A DNA stretch of 64,000 nt from NCBI GenBank assembly GCA_963797765.1, contig CAWCQU010000007.1:186001-250000 (forward strand), in the 5' to 3' direction. The stretch comes from JBGPTK01 sp963797765. Its GTDB lineage: Bacteria > Acidobacteriota > Terriglobia > Acidiferrales > UBA7541. Numbering within the stretch: position 1 is the first letter of the stretch; every line of letters begins with the position of its first letter. Positions 18,766 through 28,043 of this stretch are shown piece by piece. Position numbers and translations under genes: made by a program. Under the pieces are notes generated by a model. That model saw nothing but the letters and a program-made list of their open reading frames with translations. It searched no databases and was not told the DNA's origin.

Positions 18766-20002
18766 AAGATCCCGATCTTAAATTGTGTACGACTGCGTAT
18801 GCCGCTTTCCCGCTAATGGGCGACCAAAGCGCAGTGACGGGACCGTCAAAGTCCACAGCTTTTCCGGCCGCGATCACCTGCCCATTTGCAATTTGATACG
18901 TCTGCACCGAATCGCTCACGGTCCAATCTCCCGGTCTTGTAGCAAGCAATTGCCAACCGCTGCCGCAATCGCTCTGCAGGACCAGAACGTCGCTTCCCAA
19001 GCCACGAATCATCGAGGCGTTACCCGGGTCGCCGGGCACAAACCGGATTTCTCCCGTCAGGTCCGCAAAAAAAAATGTGCCAGCGCCACCCGGTTGGTAA
19101 GCCCAAGAATAGAACGGAGCAGTGATGTTCGTGCTCTGCCCGGAAACATTCCTTAACCCCTCGAAATAATTCCGTTTTGGTGCGAACGTAGCCGAGGTAG
19201 CCGGTCCTTGGCCAGCAGAAAGCGGCCACGGATTCGCGCTCGGCTGGCACGACATCGTCAATGAAGGCTGAATGTTTCCGTTACATTCGATTCCGGGAAG
19301 GAAGGCCTTGAACAGGGATCCGTCCATTCGAAGGATGCCTCGAAGATCGCGCGGCCACGGTTGCCCGTGCTCGAGAGACACAGCGGCTTCTTCAGATTGC
19401 GTCCGGGACTTCTGGTAGACCACGTCAACACGATCCAAGGTCACCCGTGAAGGCTCGAGAACCAAGATCCGATTCGACGAAACCGCGCCATACTCCGCCG
19501 ACACTAGCTCTACAAGGTCCAGAATGGGCGCCGGGTGTTGCAGAATAAAGTCCTTCCGCAGCGACAACTCGGAGGGTGCTTCGGGCGGCATGCCCTGCCT
19601 CATTCGCGGCACCGAGATCATCACTGAGTCTCTCGTATCACCGTGATGAATCTCGGCCACCCACAGATAGTCCTGCAGATTTTCAGACAGCGTAAACGTT
19701 ACTTGTGCGTCGGCCGGCAGCGTTTGAAGCAATCTCGCTCCCCGATTGCGTAAGTCTTCTTCGAGATCCATTCGCACCACAGCAACATCTGCTGCGCTGA
19801 GAGTGGAAAGGTTTCGCACTTCAAGCACAATCGCTGCGTGATCGCCCGCCACGGCGCAAATTCTCTGCGCGAAATCTTGGAGCGCTCGATTGGTTTTATC
19901 CGCATCCAGAACTTGGGCCGAGCCAAGATTCGGCCAAATCAAAGCAAACAGAACAAAAAGGCAGGCAAACCAGCAACGATCAATTCGGCGGGAGACCCCC
20001 AT
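18728..20002 (-). CDS. Secreted protein of unknown function
   Basis: A 424-residue exported protein. I use the ATG at 20002, which directly precedes a signal peptide (CWFACLFVLFALIWPNLGSA); the open frame upstream is not protein-like. The N-terminal third has a helix-beta pattern like the FlgO/TolB-like domains found in acidobacterial regulators. The C-terminal half is beta-rich with several Trp and Gly turns (YSWAYQPGGAGTFFFADLTG), possibly a beta-propeller-like fold. Its end overlaps the binding-protein gene by 38 bases, so the two are probably co-expressed. No family is assigned. Confidence 0.65.
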   Translation of the reverse strand: MGVSRRIDRCWFACLFVLFALIWPNLGSAQVLDADKTNRALQDFAQRICAVAGDHAAIVLEVRNLSTLSAADVAVVRMDLEEDLRNRGARLLQTLPADAQVTFTLSENLQDYLWVAEIHHGDTRDSVMISVPRMRQGMPPEAPSELSLRKDFILQHPAPILDLVELVSAEYGAVSSNRILVLEPSRVTLDRVDVVYQKSRTQSEEAAVSLEHGQPWPRDLRGILRMDGSLFKAFLPGIECNGNIQPSLTMSCQPSANPWPLSAGQGPATSATFAPKRNYFEGLRNVSGQSTNITAPFYSWAYQPGGAGTFFFADLTGEIRFVPGDPGNASMIRGLGSDVLVLQSDCGSGWQLLATRPGDWTVSDSVQTYQIANGQVIAAGKAVDFDGPVTALWSPISGKAAYAVVHNLRSGSYEAYRLFVTCGR

Positions 20003-20364
20003 GTGTGTTTTCACGCAATCCCTGGCTGGCGATGATAGCACAAGCCCTTTGCCCCGACAGAAACCTGCGATTCGTACCAAGTTGAACCAGCAACAGTAGA
20101 AATACAGTCTTGCCATGCGTTCCTGTTCCACTTCGAACTTCGGAGCGCTCCTTTGCGTAACAGTGTTTGGAGAATTTCGCTGCTCACTATTTCCCGGCGC
20201 TGGCGTCTGATTCTGAAGCAACGGGTGCAGTGTGTCCCGCCGCCTGGTAAAAATGTCGAGGTTGACTCGACGGCGGCGAGTGGTAGGATTCCAAGGCTAT
20301 ATTCAATATTAGTCAATGCCATCCGCGTTCGCGGCTGCTACTCGCGTCCGCAAGTCAGGGGAGC
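20003..20364. other. Divergent intergenic region, 362 bp
   Basis: This separates the minus-strand periplasmic-protein operon from the tricorn gene. Apart from the tricorn promoter and its inverted repeat (20255-20289), I see no gene or RNA in it. Confidence 0.6.
20255..20289 (+). promoter_or_regulatory. Promoter of the tricorn gene with overlapping inverted repeat
   Basis: TTGACT (20262-20267), a 16-base spacer and TAGGAT (20284-20289) lie 75 bases before the ATG. A perfect 6-bp inverted repeat, GTCGAG and CTCGAC around GTTGA (20255-20271), covers the -35, where a repressor could block polymerase. The decamer TTGACTCGAC also occurs in the Ser/Thr kinase promoter. Confidence 0.5.
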
Positions 20365-23300
20365 ATGATGAAGACAAAGAAGATTATTGTTGTGCTGTTC
20401 ATTTGTTTGTTGGGATCCGTACTGGGATTTTCTCTTGTCGCCAGTGCCGCGCCTCAGGAAACTCAACTCACGCACCTGATGCGCCAGCCGGACATCTCCA
20501 AGGACAATGTGGTGTTCTCTTATGCCGGAGATCTCTGGATCGTCCCGCGTTCGGGCGGCCAGGCGCGCCAGCTCACCTCTCATCCCGGCGACGAACTCTT
20601 TCCCAAATTTTCTCCTGACGGCAAATCCATCGCCTTCACCGGCGATTACGACGGCAATCCCGACGTCTACGTGATGCCCACGCAAGGCGGCGAACCGAAG
20701 CGCCTGACCTATCACCCCGGAAACGACATCGTCCTGGGCTGGGCGCCCGACGGAAAGAGAATTCTTTATCGCTCGAATCAAGCTGGCTCTCCTCCGCCAA
20801 CCACTCAGCTCTACCTGGTTTCTCCTCAAGGCGGCATGCCGGACATGCTGCCGGTGCCTCGCGCCGACCTGACCAGTTTTTCTCCCGATGGCCACAAAAT
20901 CGCCTACATCCCCACGTCCCAGGAATTCCGGACGTGGAAGCGCTATCGCGGCGGCTGGAACCTGCCGATCGCCATTTACGATCTCGAGAAAAACACCTAC
21001 GAAGAGCTTCCGAAATCGAGCGGCATGGACATGTTCCCCATGTGGCACGGGAACACGATCTATTTCATTTCCGACCGCGACGGCATCATGAATCTCTTCC
21101 AATACGATCTGGGCAACAAGCAAACCAAGAAGCTGACCAATTACAAAGAATACGATGTGAAATGGCCCAGCCTCGGTCCGGACGCCATCGTCTACGAAAA
21201 TGGCGGTTTGCTCTACTCCTTCGACCTCGCCAGCGGCAAGGCCACCAACATTCCCGTCACGGTGGCCAGCGATGAAATTGTGGCTCGCAGCGAAATCAAG
21301 CCGGTGGGCGATACCATTCGTGGGATTGCGCTCTCGCCCAGCGGCACACGCGCTGTACTCGAGGGGCGCGGCGATATTTTTACTGTCCCGGTGAAGCACG
21401 GCAGCCCGCGCAATTTGACGCAAACCCCCGGAATCCACGAGCAGAATCCCGCCTGGTCCCCCGATGGAAAATGGGTGGCGTATCTTTCCGATCGCTCTGG
21501 CGAGTGGGAAATCTATATGCGCCCGCAAATGGGCGGTGAGGAAGTCCGCGTCACCATGGATGGCAATTGCTATCGCTACGGCCCAAGCTGGTCTCCCGAC
21601 AGCAAGAAACTTCTCTTCTGGGACAAGAAACTGCAGCTCTGGTACGTGAATATCGACGAGAAAAAGCCAGTGCTGATTGACACCGAACAATACCAGCAGT
21701 TCGCCGGAGGCGATTGGTCACCCGACAGCCGCTGGGTGGTGTATGCGAAGACGGGAGCGAATCTGGCGCATTCCATCCACCTTTATTCGCTGGACGAGAA
21801 GAAGTCCACGCAAATCACTACCGGATTCTATGAGGACAATAGTCCGGTCTTCGATCCCGAAGGCAAGTACCTATACTTCATTTCGCAGCGGTTTTTCTAT
21901 CCCACTTCCGGCGCTCTCGAACAGCGCTTCAACTATTACAGCACTCTCGGCCTGTTCGCCATCACCCTGAAAGCTGACGAGCCTTCGCCCTTCGCGCCGC
22001 AGAGCGACGAGGAAAAAGCCGCGGATGAAAAGAAAGACGAGAAAAAGGACGAGAAAAAAGCAGCCGATAAATCCGCGGCCGCCGACGCATCCAAAAAAGA
22101 TGCCACCGAAGAAAAGGAAAAGTCTGATAAGGACAAAAAGGCCGAGGAGAAGGAAGTCAAGAAAACTCAGATTGATCTCGACCGGATCGGCGAGCGCATC
22201 GCTCCAGTTCCCATCCCTGCTGGTATCTACAGTGGACTACTGGCTCGCAAGGGCAAGATCTTCTACATGTCCACGCCCATTGAAGCCACGCAAGCCGCGC
22301 TTCCCGGACCCCCGCAATCGAAAAATGCCGTACACATGTACGACATAAAGGCTCGCGAAGACAAAGTGGTGATCGACGGCGTTGATACCTACGACCTGGA
22401 CAAGGAAGGCGACAAGCTCGTCTACGCCGCCCAGGAAACTTACGGCGTGATCGATCCCGCTCCCGGCAAGCATGTGGGCGAAGGCAAGCTCAATACCGGC
22501 GCGTTGCAATCCCTGGTTGATCCGCGCGCCGAATGGGCCGAAATTTTCCACGAAGCCTGGCGCATCGAGCGCGATTTTTATTGGGATCCCAACATGGGAG
22601 GCCTGGACTGGAAGAAAGTGGGACAGCGATATGAGGTCCTTCTTCCCTGGGTGGCCCATCGCGCCGATCTGAACTACATCATCGGCGAAATGATCGCCGA
22701 GCTGAGCACTTCGCACACCTACGTCGGTGCCGGCGACGTCCCCGAATGGAAGCATATCAACGTCGGAATGCTCGGCGTGGATTACGACGTGGATCACGAC
22801 CATTATCGCTTCAAGAAAATTTACCCCGGCGAGAATTGGAATGATCAGACACGCTCGCCGCTCACCGAACCCGGCGTCAAGGTAAAACAAGGTGATTACC
22901 TGATCGCCGTAAACGGCAACGAAGTGAAAACATCGCTGAGTCCCTACGCCTATTTCCAGAACCTGGCGGGCCAGGTGGTCACGCTGAAAGTAAACGACAA
23001 GCCCAGCTCGGAAGGCGCCTGGGACATCACCGTAAAACCCATCGGCAACGAGAACGCGTTGCGTTATCACGATTGGGTGGAGACCAACCGCAAACGAGTG
23101 GAGGACGCCACCGGCGGCCGCATCGGTTATATGCACGTCCCCGACACCACCATCCCCGGCGTGATCATGTTCGATAAGTACTTTGCCGCTCAGGTAGGCA
23201 AAGAGGGCCTGATCGTCGACGAACGCTACAATGCCGGCGGCAGCATCCCCGATTTCTATACCGAAAAACTTCAACGCCAGATGCTCGCACTGATTGCTCC

Positions 23301-23724
23301 GCGCGATGGCAAGGATGTGCCGTGGCCACCCCTCGCGATCTACGGCCCGAAGGTGATGGTCGTGAACGAAATGGCAGGTTCCGGCGGCGATGCGTTCCCG
23401 TGGTTCTTCAAGCGGGAAAAGATCGGCCCGATCGTTGGAACCAGAACCTGGGGCGGCTTGGTGGGCATCAGTCGCGCCATTCCGCTGATGGATGGCGGAT
23501 TCGTCACCGCGCCCGAGTCGGGCTTCTGGGCCACCGACCATGGCGGCGAATGGATCGTGGAAAATCACGGCGTCGAACCGGACATTACCGTCGAGCAGCG
23601 TCCTGACCTGGTTGTGAAGGGAGAAGATCCGCAACTCGATAAGGCCATCGAGCTCGCCAAGGAAGGCTTGAAGAATTCGCCACCTCCGCCGCCGCGGCCG
23701 AAGTACCCGAAGAAAGCGATGTAA
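20365..23724 (+). CDS. Tricorn-type protease (beta-propeller, PDZ, S41 peptidase)
   Basis: A 1,119-residue exported homologue of the tricorn peptidase. ATG-ATG start after GGGGAGC; signal peptide to about 28. Residues 40-540 are TolB/WD40-type propeller blades (FPKFSPDGKSIAFTGDYDG, NPAWSPDGKWVAYLSDRSG). Residues about 548-602 form a Lys/Glu/Asp/Ala linker. A C1-like helical region and the His of STSHTYVGAGD follow, then a PDZ domain. The S41-type core has the serine in NEMAGSGGDAF and GTRTWGGLVG. It should degrade peptides in the periplasm, downstream of other proteases. The start is well supported. Confidence 0.93.
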   Translation: MMKTKKIIVVLFICLLGSVLGFSLVASAAPQETQLTHLMRQPDISKDNVVFSYAGDLWIVPRSGGQARQLTSHPGDELFPKFSPDGKSIAFTGDYDGNPDVYVMPTQGGEPKRLTYHPGNDIVLGWAPDGKRILYRSNQAGSPPPTTQLYLVSPQGGMPDMLPVPRADLTSFSPDGHKIAYIPTSQEFRTWKRYRGGWNLPIAIYDLEKNTYEELPKSSGMDMFPMWHGNTIYFISDRDGIMNLFQYDLGNKQTKKLTNYKEYDVKWPSLGPDAIVYENGGLLYSFDLASGKATNIPVTVASDEIVARSEIKPVGDTIRGIALSPSGTRAVLEGRGDIFTVPVKHGSPRNLTQTPGIHEQNPAWSPDGKWVAYLSDRSGEWEIYMRPQMGGEEVRVTMDGNCYRYGPSWSPDSKKLLFWDKKLQLWYVNIDEKKPVLIDTEQYQQFAGGDWSPDSRWVVYAKTGANLAHSIHLYSLDEKKSTQITTGFYEDNSPVFDPEGKYLYFISQRFFYPTSGALEQRFNYYSTLGLFAITLKADEPSPFAPQSDEEKAADEKKDEKKDEKKAADKSAAADASKKDATEEKEKSDKDKKAEEKEVKKTQIDLDRIGERIAPVPIPAGIYSGLLARKGKIFYMSTPIEATQAALPGPPQSKNAVHMYDIKAREDKVVIDGVDTYDLDKEGDKLVYAAQETYGVIDPAPGKHVGEGKLNTGALQSLVDPRAEWAEIFHEAWRIERDFYWDPNMGGLDWKKVGQRYEVLLPWVAHRADLNYIIGEMIAELSTSHTYVGAGDVPEWKHINVGMLGVDYDVDHDHYRFKKIYPGENWNDQTRSPLTEPGVKVKQGDYLIAVNGNEVKTSLSPYAYFQNLAGQVVTLKVNDKPSSEGAWDITVKPIGNENALRYHDWVETNRKRVEDATGGRIGYMHVPDTTIPGVIMFDKYFAAQVGKEGLIVDERYNAGGSIPDFYTEKLQRQMLALIAPRDGKDVPWPPLAIYGPKVMVVNEMAGSGGDAFPWFFKREKIGPIVGTRTWGGLVGISRAIPLMDGGFVTAPESGFWATDHGGEWIVENHGVEPDITVEQRPDLVVKGEDPQLDKAIELAKEGLKNSPPPPPRPKYPKKAM

Positions 23725-23739
23725 CCATTCGCCGCGTTT

Positions 23740-23775
23740 GTACCGGGCCCGGGGACGAAAGTTTCCGGGCCTGAT
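23740..23775 (+). terminator. GC-rich hairpin after the tricorn gene
   Basis: GGCCCGG and CCGGGCC form a perfect 7-bp stem around a 12-base loop, about 20 bases past the tricorn stop. There is no T-run, so terminator function is only possible. Confidence 0.35.
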
Positions 23776-23897
23776 GCGGCGCGCCTGAAGTTTCTTTTGG
23801 AATTTCGCTCCCTAAAATGAAGTCGCCGCCAGGCGGTGGCGGTCGCTCTGCATCTCCCGTATAAGATCCACGCTATACTCCACCCGCGAGGAAATCG

Positions 23898-24374
23898 GTG
23901 AATCTGGCTACCAAATTATTTCTGCACCGGTCGTTTCAGGTCGGAATCACGCTCAAAGGGATCGACGGCGTGTTGGAAGTGATCGGTGGCATTTTGGTTT
24001 GGTTTATTACGCCGACGAATGGGGCTGTCGCGGCCATCGGCCGGCACGAGCAAGCAGGCCCGCACAATTTCCTGGTAAGGCACTTCTTTCACAGCGTGCA
24101 TATCCTCGCCAATGGCGACAAATTTTTCGTCTCGTCTTTCCTGCTGTCGCACGGGATCGTCAAAATTGTTCTGGTTGCCGCGCTGTGGTTCAACCGCTTG
24201 TGGGCCTATCCGCTGATGATTTTAGTCTTCGGGGGCTTCGGCGTTTATCAAATTTACCGGCTCAGTTACCGGTATTCCTCGTTCCTGCTGGCGCTGACCA
24301 TCTTTGATTTCGTTGTCGTGTGGCTCACCTGGCGCGAATATCAGGAACAATTAAAAGTTCGCGCGCAGGCCTAG
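23898..24374 (+). CDS. DUF2127 family membrane protein
   Basis: A 158-residue integral membrane protein with the DUF2127 pattern: an N-terminal helix (ITLKGIDGVLEVIGGILVWF), a loop with His residues, and helices at about 82-101, 105-122 and 128-146. GTG start after GAGGAAATCG. TATACT at 23874-23879 is a possible -10. It converges on the VOC gene with a 4-base overlap of stop regions. The function of the family is unknown. Confidence 0.8.
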   Translation: MNLATKLFLHRSFQVGITLKGIDGVLEVIGGILVWFITPTNGAVAAIGRHEQAGPHNFLVRHFFHSVHILANGDKFFVSSFLLSHGIVKIVLVAALWFNRLWAYPLMILVFGGFGVYQIYRLSYRYSSFLLALTIFDFVVVWLTWREYQEQLKVRAQA

Positions 24375-24688
24375 ACCTGAATCACGTCGTAAACCACGCC
24401 GAATGGATCCTTGAAATAAAACGATCCGCCACGGTCGTCCACCAACTTGCAACCGTTCTTTTTCAGGTGATTCTTCGCTTCCACGGCGTTTGCGACGCTG
24501 AAGGAAGGGATTGGTGGCTGAATTTTTTTATCTCGGTTGATGTACAAAAGAAAATGCCCGGTATCGTATTCCAGTTGATCCTTCGATTTGCTCAGCAGTT
24601 TGAATCCCATCACGCTGCTGTAAAATTTCTCCGCCTTCTTCAAATCCCGCAGGTGAATCGCCACGCAATTATTCGACCGAAATTCCAT
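24371..24688 (-). CDS. VOC (glyoxalase/bleomycin-resistance) family protein
   Basis: A 105-residue single vicinal-oxygen-chelate domain, starting at the ATG at 24688 behind GGAGGG. It shows the expected pattern: an early strand with a metal-position His (NNCVAIHLRDLKKAEKFYSS), the mid-motif YDTGHFLLYI, and the closing FYFKDPFGVVYDVIQV. Such proteins act as lyases, dioxygenases or binding/resistance proteins; the substrate cannot be read from sequence. Confidence 0.85.
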   Translation of the reverse strand: MEFRSNNCVAIHLRDLKKAEKFYSSVMGFKLLSKSKDQLEYDTGHFLLYINRDKKIQPPIPSFSVANAVEAKNHLKKNGCKLVDDRGGSFYFKDPFGVVYDVIQV

Positions 24689-24919
24689 CCAATCCCTCCC
24701 TCGCCTTTCAGCTTTCTGCTCGTCCCGATGCCCAGGCTCTGAAATTTTTGGCGGACTCGGCCCAAGCGCGTGCATCTATCTACTGCCAAAAGAACTCATT
24801 GGCAAGCAAAGGAAAGCTGCGGAACCTCTTCAGTTCGCGGTAATCCGGCCGTACCTCAACAGACGGCTGGTCCGGCTGCGCAACTGGCATGCCCGATTGT
24901 TTTCCAGTGCCTCTCACCG

Positions 24920-27775
24920 CTATTTCAGCTTGGCGAATTCGGACTTCGCTGCAATCAGGATGGGAATGTCGGGGTCAGCGTCTTTCCACAGTATAAAGAA
25001 ATCCTGATACGCGGCTTTCGCCTGTGATGCGTCGCCCGCCAGCGCATATGCTCGGCCCAACTGAAGATGCGCCAGCGAGGCGATCGGCTGGTTCAGGACG
25101 ATCCCTGGATGATCGATCAGCTTCTTAAATTCCACCGCAGCGGCTGTCCCGTTGTGTGCCGCAAGATACGCTTGTCCCCTTATCCACGCCGGGTAAAGTA
25201 ATGGGAATGTCAGTGTGCCGCCCAGTTCATACGGCATGGTCGCTTCCAGATCGAGAACTGCCTGCGAGGGATTCTTGTTACTGATTTCGATCGCCGCATC
25301 AATCGTCGGCAGGCTATAGAATTTAAGCATCGTGTTTTCGGAGGCGGTTTTCTTCAGTTCTTCCGATAGCCTCTTCGCATTAGCGATATCTCCCGCTCGC
25401 GCCAGCGCGAGCGCTGCCAAAAGTTTCACGTCGCGTCCGGACGAGAGAGCGAGTGCCGCATCCACGTTCTGCCGGGCTGCGGCGGGGTCCCCAAACTCGG
25501 CCTCCCGCAGCCCAGCCGCCGCGCGCCACAGCGCCGCTGTTTCCTTCGAGTCAGCGCGTACCGCCGCATCCGCCGCTCGTCGCGAATAATCCCGCGCCCG
25601 CATGTTCCGCCCGTAGTAGGCCTCCGTATCCGCCTGGCCGGAGAGCATGGTATCTTCGTCTCCCGGCCGGCCGGAGGCCCAGGCGAGCTGTTGTTCCATT
25701 CCCTTGCTGTTACCCCGAAGGAAGGCCAGAAGGTACAAATTCCCGCGAATATCGAGCCCGTCGAAGCCGGTCGACTGCGCCTGCCGCAATACTTTCTCCG
25801 CATCCTCCAACCGGTCGAGCGCAATGTAATCAAACGCCAGGTTGCCGTATGCCGTGGTCGTGGGCGCGAGCCTCAGCGCCTCTTCCGTTTCGGCCACAGC
25901 CTTGTCGTATTGCCCCAGCTGTTGGTATACGACTCCGAGATTCAAGCGTGGGATATCATCCCGCGGATAGCTCTTTGCCCACAGTTTGTATACTTCCGCC
26001 GCCTTTTCCGGTTCTCCCGTGACGGCGTGATAGTAAGCGGTCGAAATGCGATAACCCTCGCGCTCGCTCACGCGATCCCGCAGTTCATACGCTTTCGCTG
26101 CATTCTCAGCGGCCAGACCGGCCTGATTCAGGTTGAAATACGAGGAGCTCAGCCCGGCATAGGCCAGCGCAAACGTGGGATCGAGTTCAATCGCACGCTT
26201 GAAAAAGGGAACGGCCTCGGCATCGCCCTTCCTGCGCCTGGTTCTGCCCGCCATGCTGTAGACCTTCAGGGCTTCGAGCGACGGCGTCGTCGCTTGTTCC
26301 AACGGGGTATCAAACTTCTGTACCGTACTCAACGACTCGCCCAATTTGTTCCGGATTTCAGATGCCGTCTTTCCCAGAGCATCGAGCACATGGTTCTTGT
26401 CACTCGCCTGAGTTTCCGTGCTTGCCAGCGAGTCGCCGCTTTCGCAATTCACCGCCTTCAGGGTCAAAAGATAATGCGTGCCGATCTGTGCGATTGAACC
26501 GTCGAGCACTGCGGCGCTTCCCATCCGCTGGCAAACTTCCCGGGCAATCGCTGGCGTAAGCTTTACGTCGGATGGCTGGCCCATCAAGCCCAGCGTCTGC
26601 TGGATTTGCTGGTCAGAAATAATCCTCAGAAAGGGTGATTGTTCCAGCTGTACGGAAAGCCCCTGGCGCAGCGTTCCATCGAACACTGTGTCGCCGGTCG
26701 CGTTGGCGAAATCAGCGAGGACGATGGTGTCCTTCTCAGTCAGTGAGTGCACCTTGCGTGTCAAAAACAGCCGTCCGCCCACAGCCAGTGCGATCAGCAG
26801 AATTGCGGCGCCAAGGACCGCAATCCATCGAAACCGTGTGGATTTCTTGGACGGCATCGGCCCGACGCCGGCTGATGAGCCGGCTGCGCGGTCCGAATCG
26901 GAAGCTCGTTTCAGCCGCTGCAAATCCGTGCGTATGTCCGAGGCGTTCTGGTATCGCAGCTTCCGATCCTTCTCCAGAGCCTTGATGATGACTTCTTCGA
27001 GCTTTGCGGAAAGGTCCGGATTCAGCCGGACTGGCGCAACCGGACTGCGGCTCAGGATCGCCTCCGCAATCACACCGGCGGTCTCGCCGCGGAAAGGCTG
27101 AACTCCGGTCGCCATCTCGTAAAGCACCGCACCAAACGAAAATAAATCCGTGCGTGCGTCCAGCTCTTCGCCACGCACTTGTTCGGGCGACATGCTCGTG
27201 ATCGTGCCTATCGCCGTGCCAACTCGAGTCAGCTTTTCCAAATCCCTCGTGCTGGGCGTCGCTTCTTCATCGCTGGCGCCGCCATTGGGCGCAAGCTTCG
27301 CCAGTCCGAAATCAAGAATCTTGGCGTGGCCGCGCTCCGTGACAAACAGATTGGCAGGCTTGAGGTCTCGATGAATGATTCCCTTGCTGTGCGCCGCGTC
27401 TAGCGCATCAGCAATCTGTATCCCCCATTCCAGCACTCGCTCATAGGGCAGCGGCTTGCCGGAGATGCGGTGTTTCAGCGTCTGTCCCTCCAGATACTCC
27501 ATCGCAATGAAGGGACGGCCGTTGTGCTCGCCGATTTCATAGATCGTGCAGATGTTGGGATGGTTCAGGGCAGAAGCAGCTTGTGCCTCCCGGTCGAAGC
27601 GGCTTAGGGCCTGCGAATCGGGCGCGAATTCCTCGGAAAGAAACTTCAACGCAACTAAGCGATGGAGCTGGGTGTCCTCGGCCTTGTACACCACACCCAT
27701 TCCTCCGGCGCCGAGCTTCCCAAGAATTCGATAGTGGGAGACGGTCTGGCCGATCAGCGACAGCGAGTCCGTCAT
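24920..27775 (-). CDS. Membrane Ser/Thr protein kinase with TolB/FlgO-like and TPR domains
   Basis: A 951-residue PknB-type kinase. The catalytic domain covers about residues 15-280: P-loop LGAGGMGVV (22-28), Lys44 in VALK, HRDLKPAN (His135-Asp137), the DFG loop at 155, and MSPEQV. A linker and a membrane helix at about 325-348 follow (WIAVLGAAILLIALAVGG). The outside part starts with a FlgO/TolB-like domain (IVLADFANATGDTVFDGTL) and ends in about ten TPR units. The layout is common in Acidobacteriota: cytoplasmic kinase, periplasmic interaction module. The promoter -10 ends nine bases before the ATG, suggesting a leaderless mRNA. Targets unknown. Confidence 0.93.
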   Translation of the reverse strand: MTDSLSLIGQTVSHYRILGKLGAGGMGVVYKAEDTQLHRLVALKFLSEEFAPDSQALSRFDREAQAASALNHPNICTIYEIGEHNGRPFIAMEYLEGQTLKHRISGKPLPYERVLEWGIQIADALDAAHSKGIIHRDLKPANLFVTERGHAKILDFGLAKLAPNGGASDEEATPSTRDLEKLTRVGTAIGTITSMSPEQVRGEELDARTDLFSFGAVLYEMATGVQPFRGETAGVIAEAILSRSPVAPVRLNPDLSAKLEEVIIKALEKDRKLRYQNASDIRTDLQRLKRASDSDRAAGSSAGVGPMPSKKSTRFRWIAVLGAAILLIALAVGGRLFLTRKVHSLTEKDTIVLADFANATGDTVFDGTLRQGLSVQLEQSPFLRIISDQQIQQTLGLMGQPSDVKLTPAIAREVCQRMGSAAVLDGSIAQIGTHYLLTLKAVNCESGDSLASTETQASDKNHVLDALGKTASEIRNKLGESLSTVQKFDTPLEQATTPSLEALKVYSMAGRTRRRKGDAEAVPFFKRAIELDPTFALAYAGLSSSYFNLNQAGLAAENAAKAYELRDRVSEREGYRISTAYYHAVTGEPEKAAEVYKLWAKSYPRDDIPRLNLGVVYQQLGQYDKAVAETEEALRLAPTTTAYGNLAFDYIALDRLEDAEKVLRQAQSTGFDGLDIRGNLYLLAFLRGNSKGMEQQLAWASGRPGDEDTMLSGQADTEAYYGRNMRARDYSRRAADAAVRADSKETAALWRAAAGLREAEFGDPAAARQNVDAALALSSGRDVKLLAALALARAGDIANAKRLSEELKKTASENTMLKFYSLPTIDAAIEISNKNPSQAVLDLEATMPYELGGTLTFPLLYPAWIRGQAYLAAHNGTAAAVEFKKLIDHPGIVLNQPIASLAHLQLGRAYALAGDASQAKAAYQDFFILWKDADPDIPILIAAKSEFAKLK

Positions 27776-27784
27776 TTGCCGATC

Positions 27785-27812
27785 ATCTTAGATTTTATGG
27801 GGGTCGAGTCAA
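27785..27812 (-). promoter_or_regulatory. Promoter of the Ser/Thr kinase gene
   Basis: On the minus strand TTGACT (27812-27807) is spaced 16 bases from TAAGAT (27790-27785). A transcript starting 6-8 bases later would begin one to three bases before the ATG, so the mRNA would be essentially leaderless. The ten bases from the -35 match the tricorn promoter exactly. Confidence 0.5.
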
Positions 27813-28043
27813 CCGAAGCCAGAGGCCTGCCCTGGGCTGTCTGGTGAACCATGGCGGGCTGACGATTTCTAGAGTGCGCGATCATCGAACGAATTGGAAG
27901 TGGCCCACTACTCAGCCGAGCCAGAAGAAAAACCCGGCGCGATGTGCCACGACTTCATAACCGCAGCCAAGGATCTCGCGCAAGCTGACCTCGGACGCAA
28001 CGGAGCAGAATTCGCGGCGCCCCGAGCAACCTCACTCGCCGCC
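27813..28043. other. Intergenic region between the kinase gene and the DUF6265 gene
   Basis: No protein-like frame, RNA gene or repeat recognised beyond the kinase promoter at its left end. Confidence 0.5.

Noticed and set aside
22005..22175. Charged repeat region in the tricorn gene as a possible frame error
   Set aside because: The frame stays open and protein-like on both sides, so it is a real linker.
20338..23634. Two antisense frames of 450 and 465 codons opposite the tricorn gene
   Set aside because: The plus strand encodes a complete tricorn homologue with signal peptide and SD; the antisense proteins show no family features.
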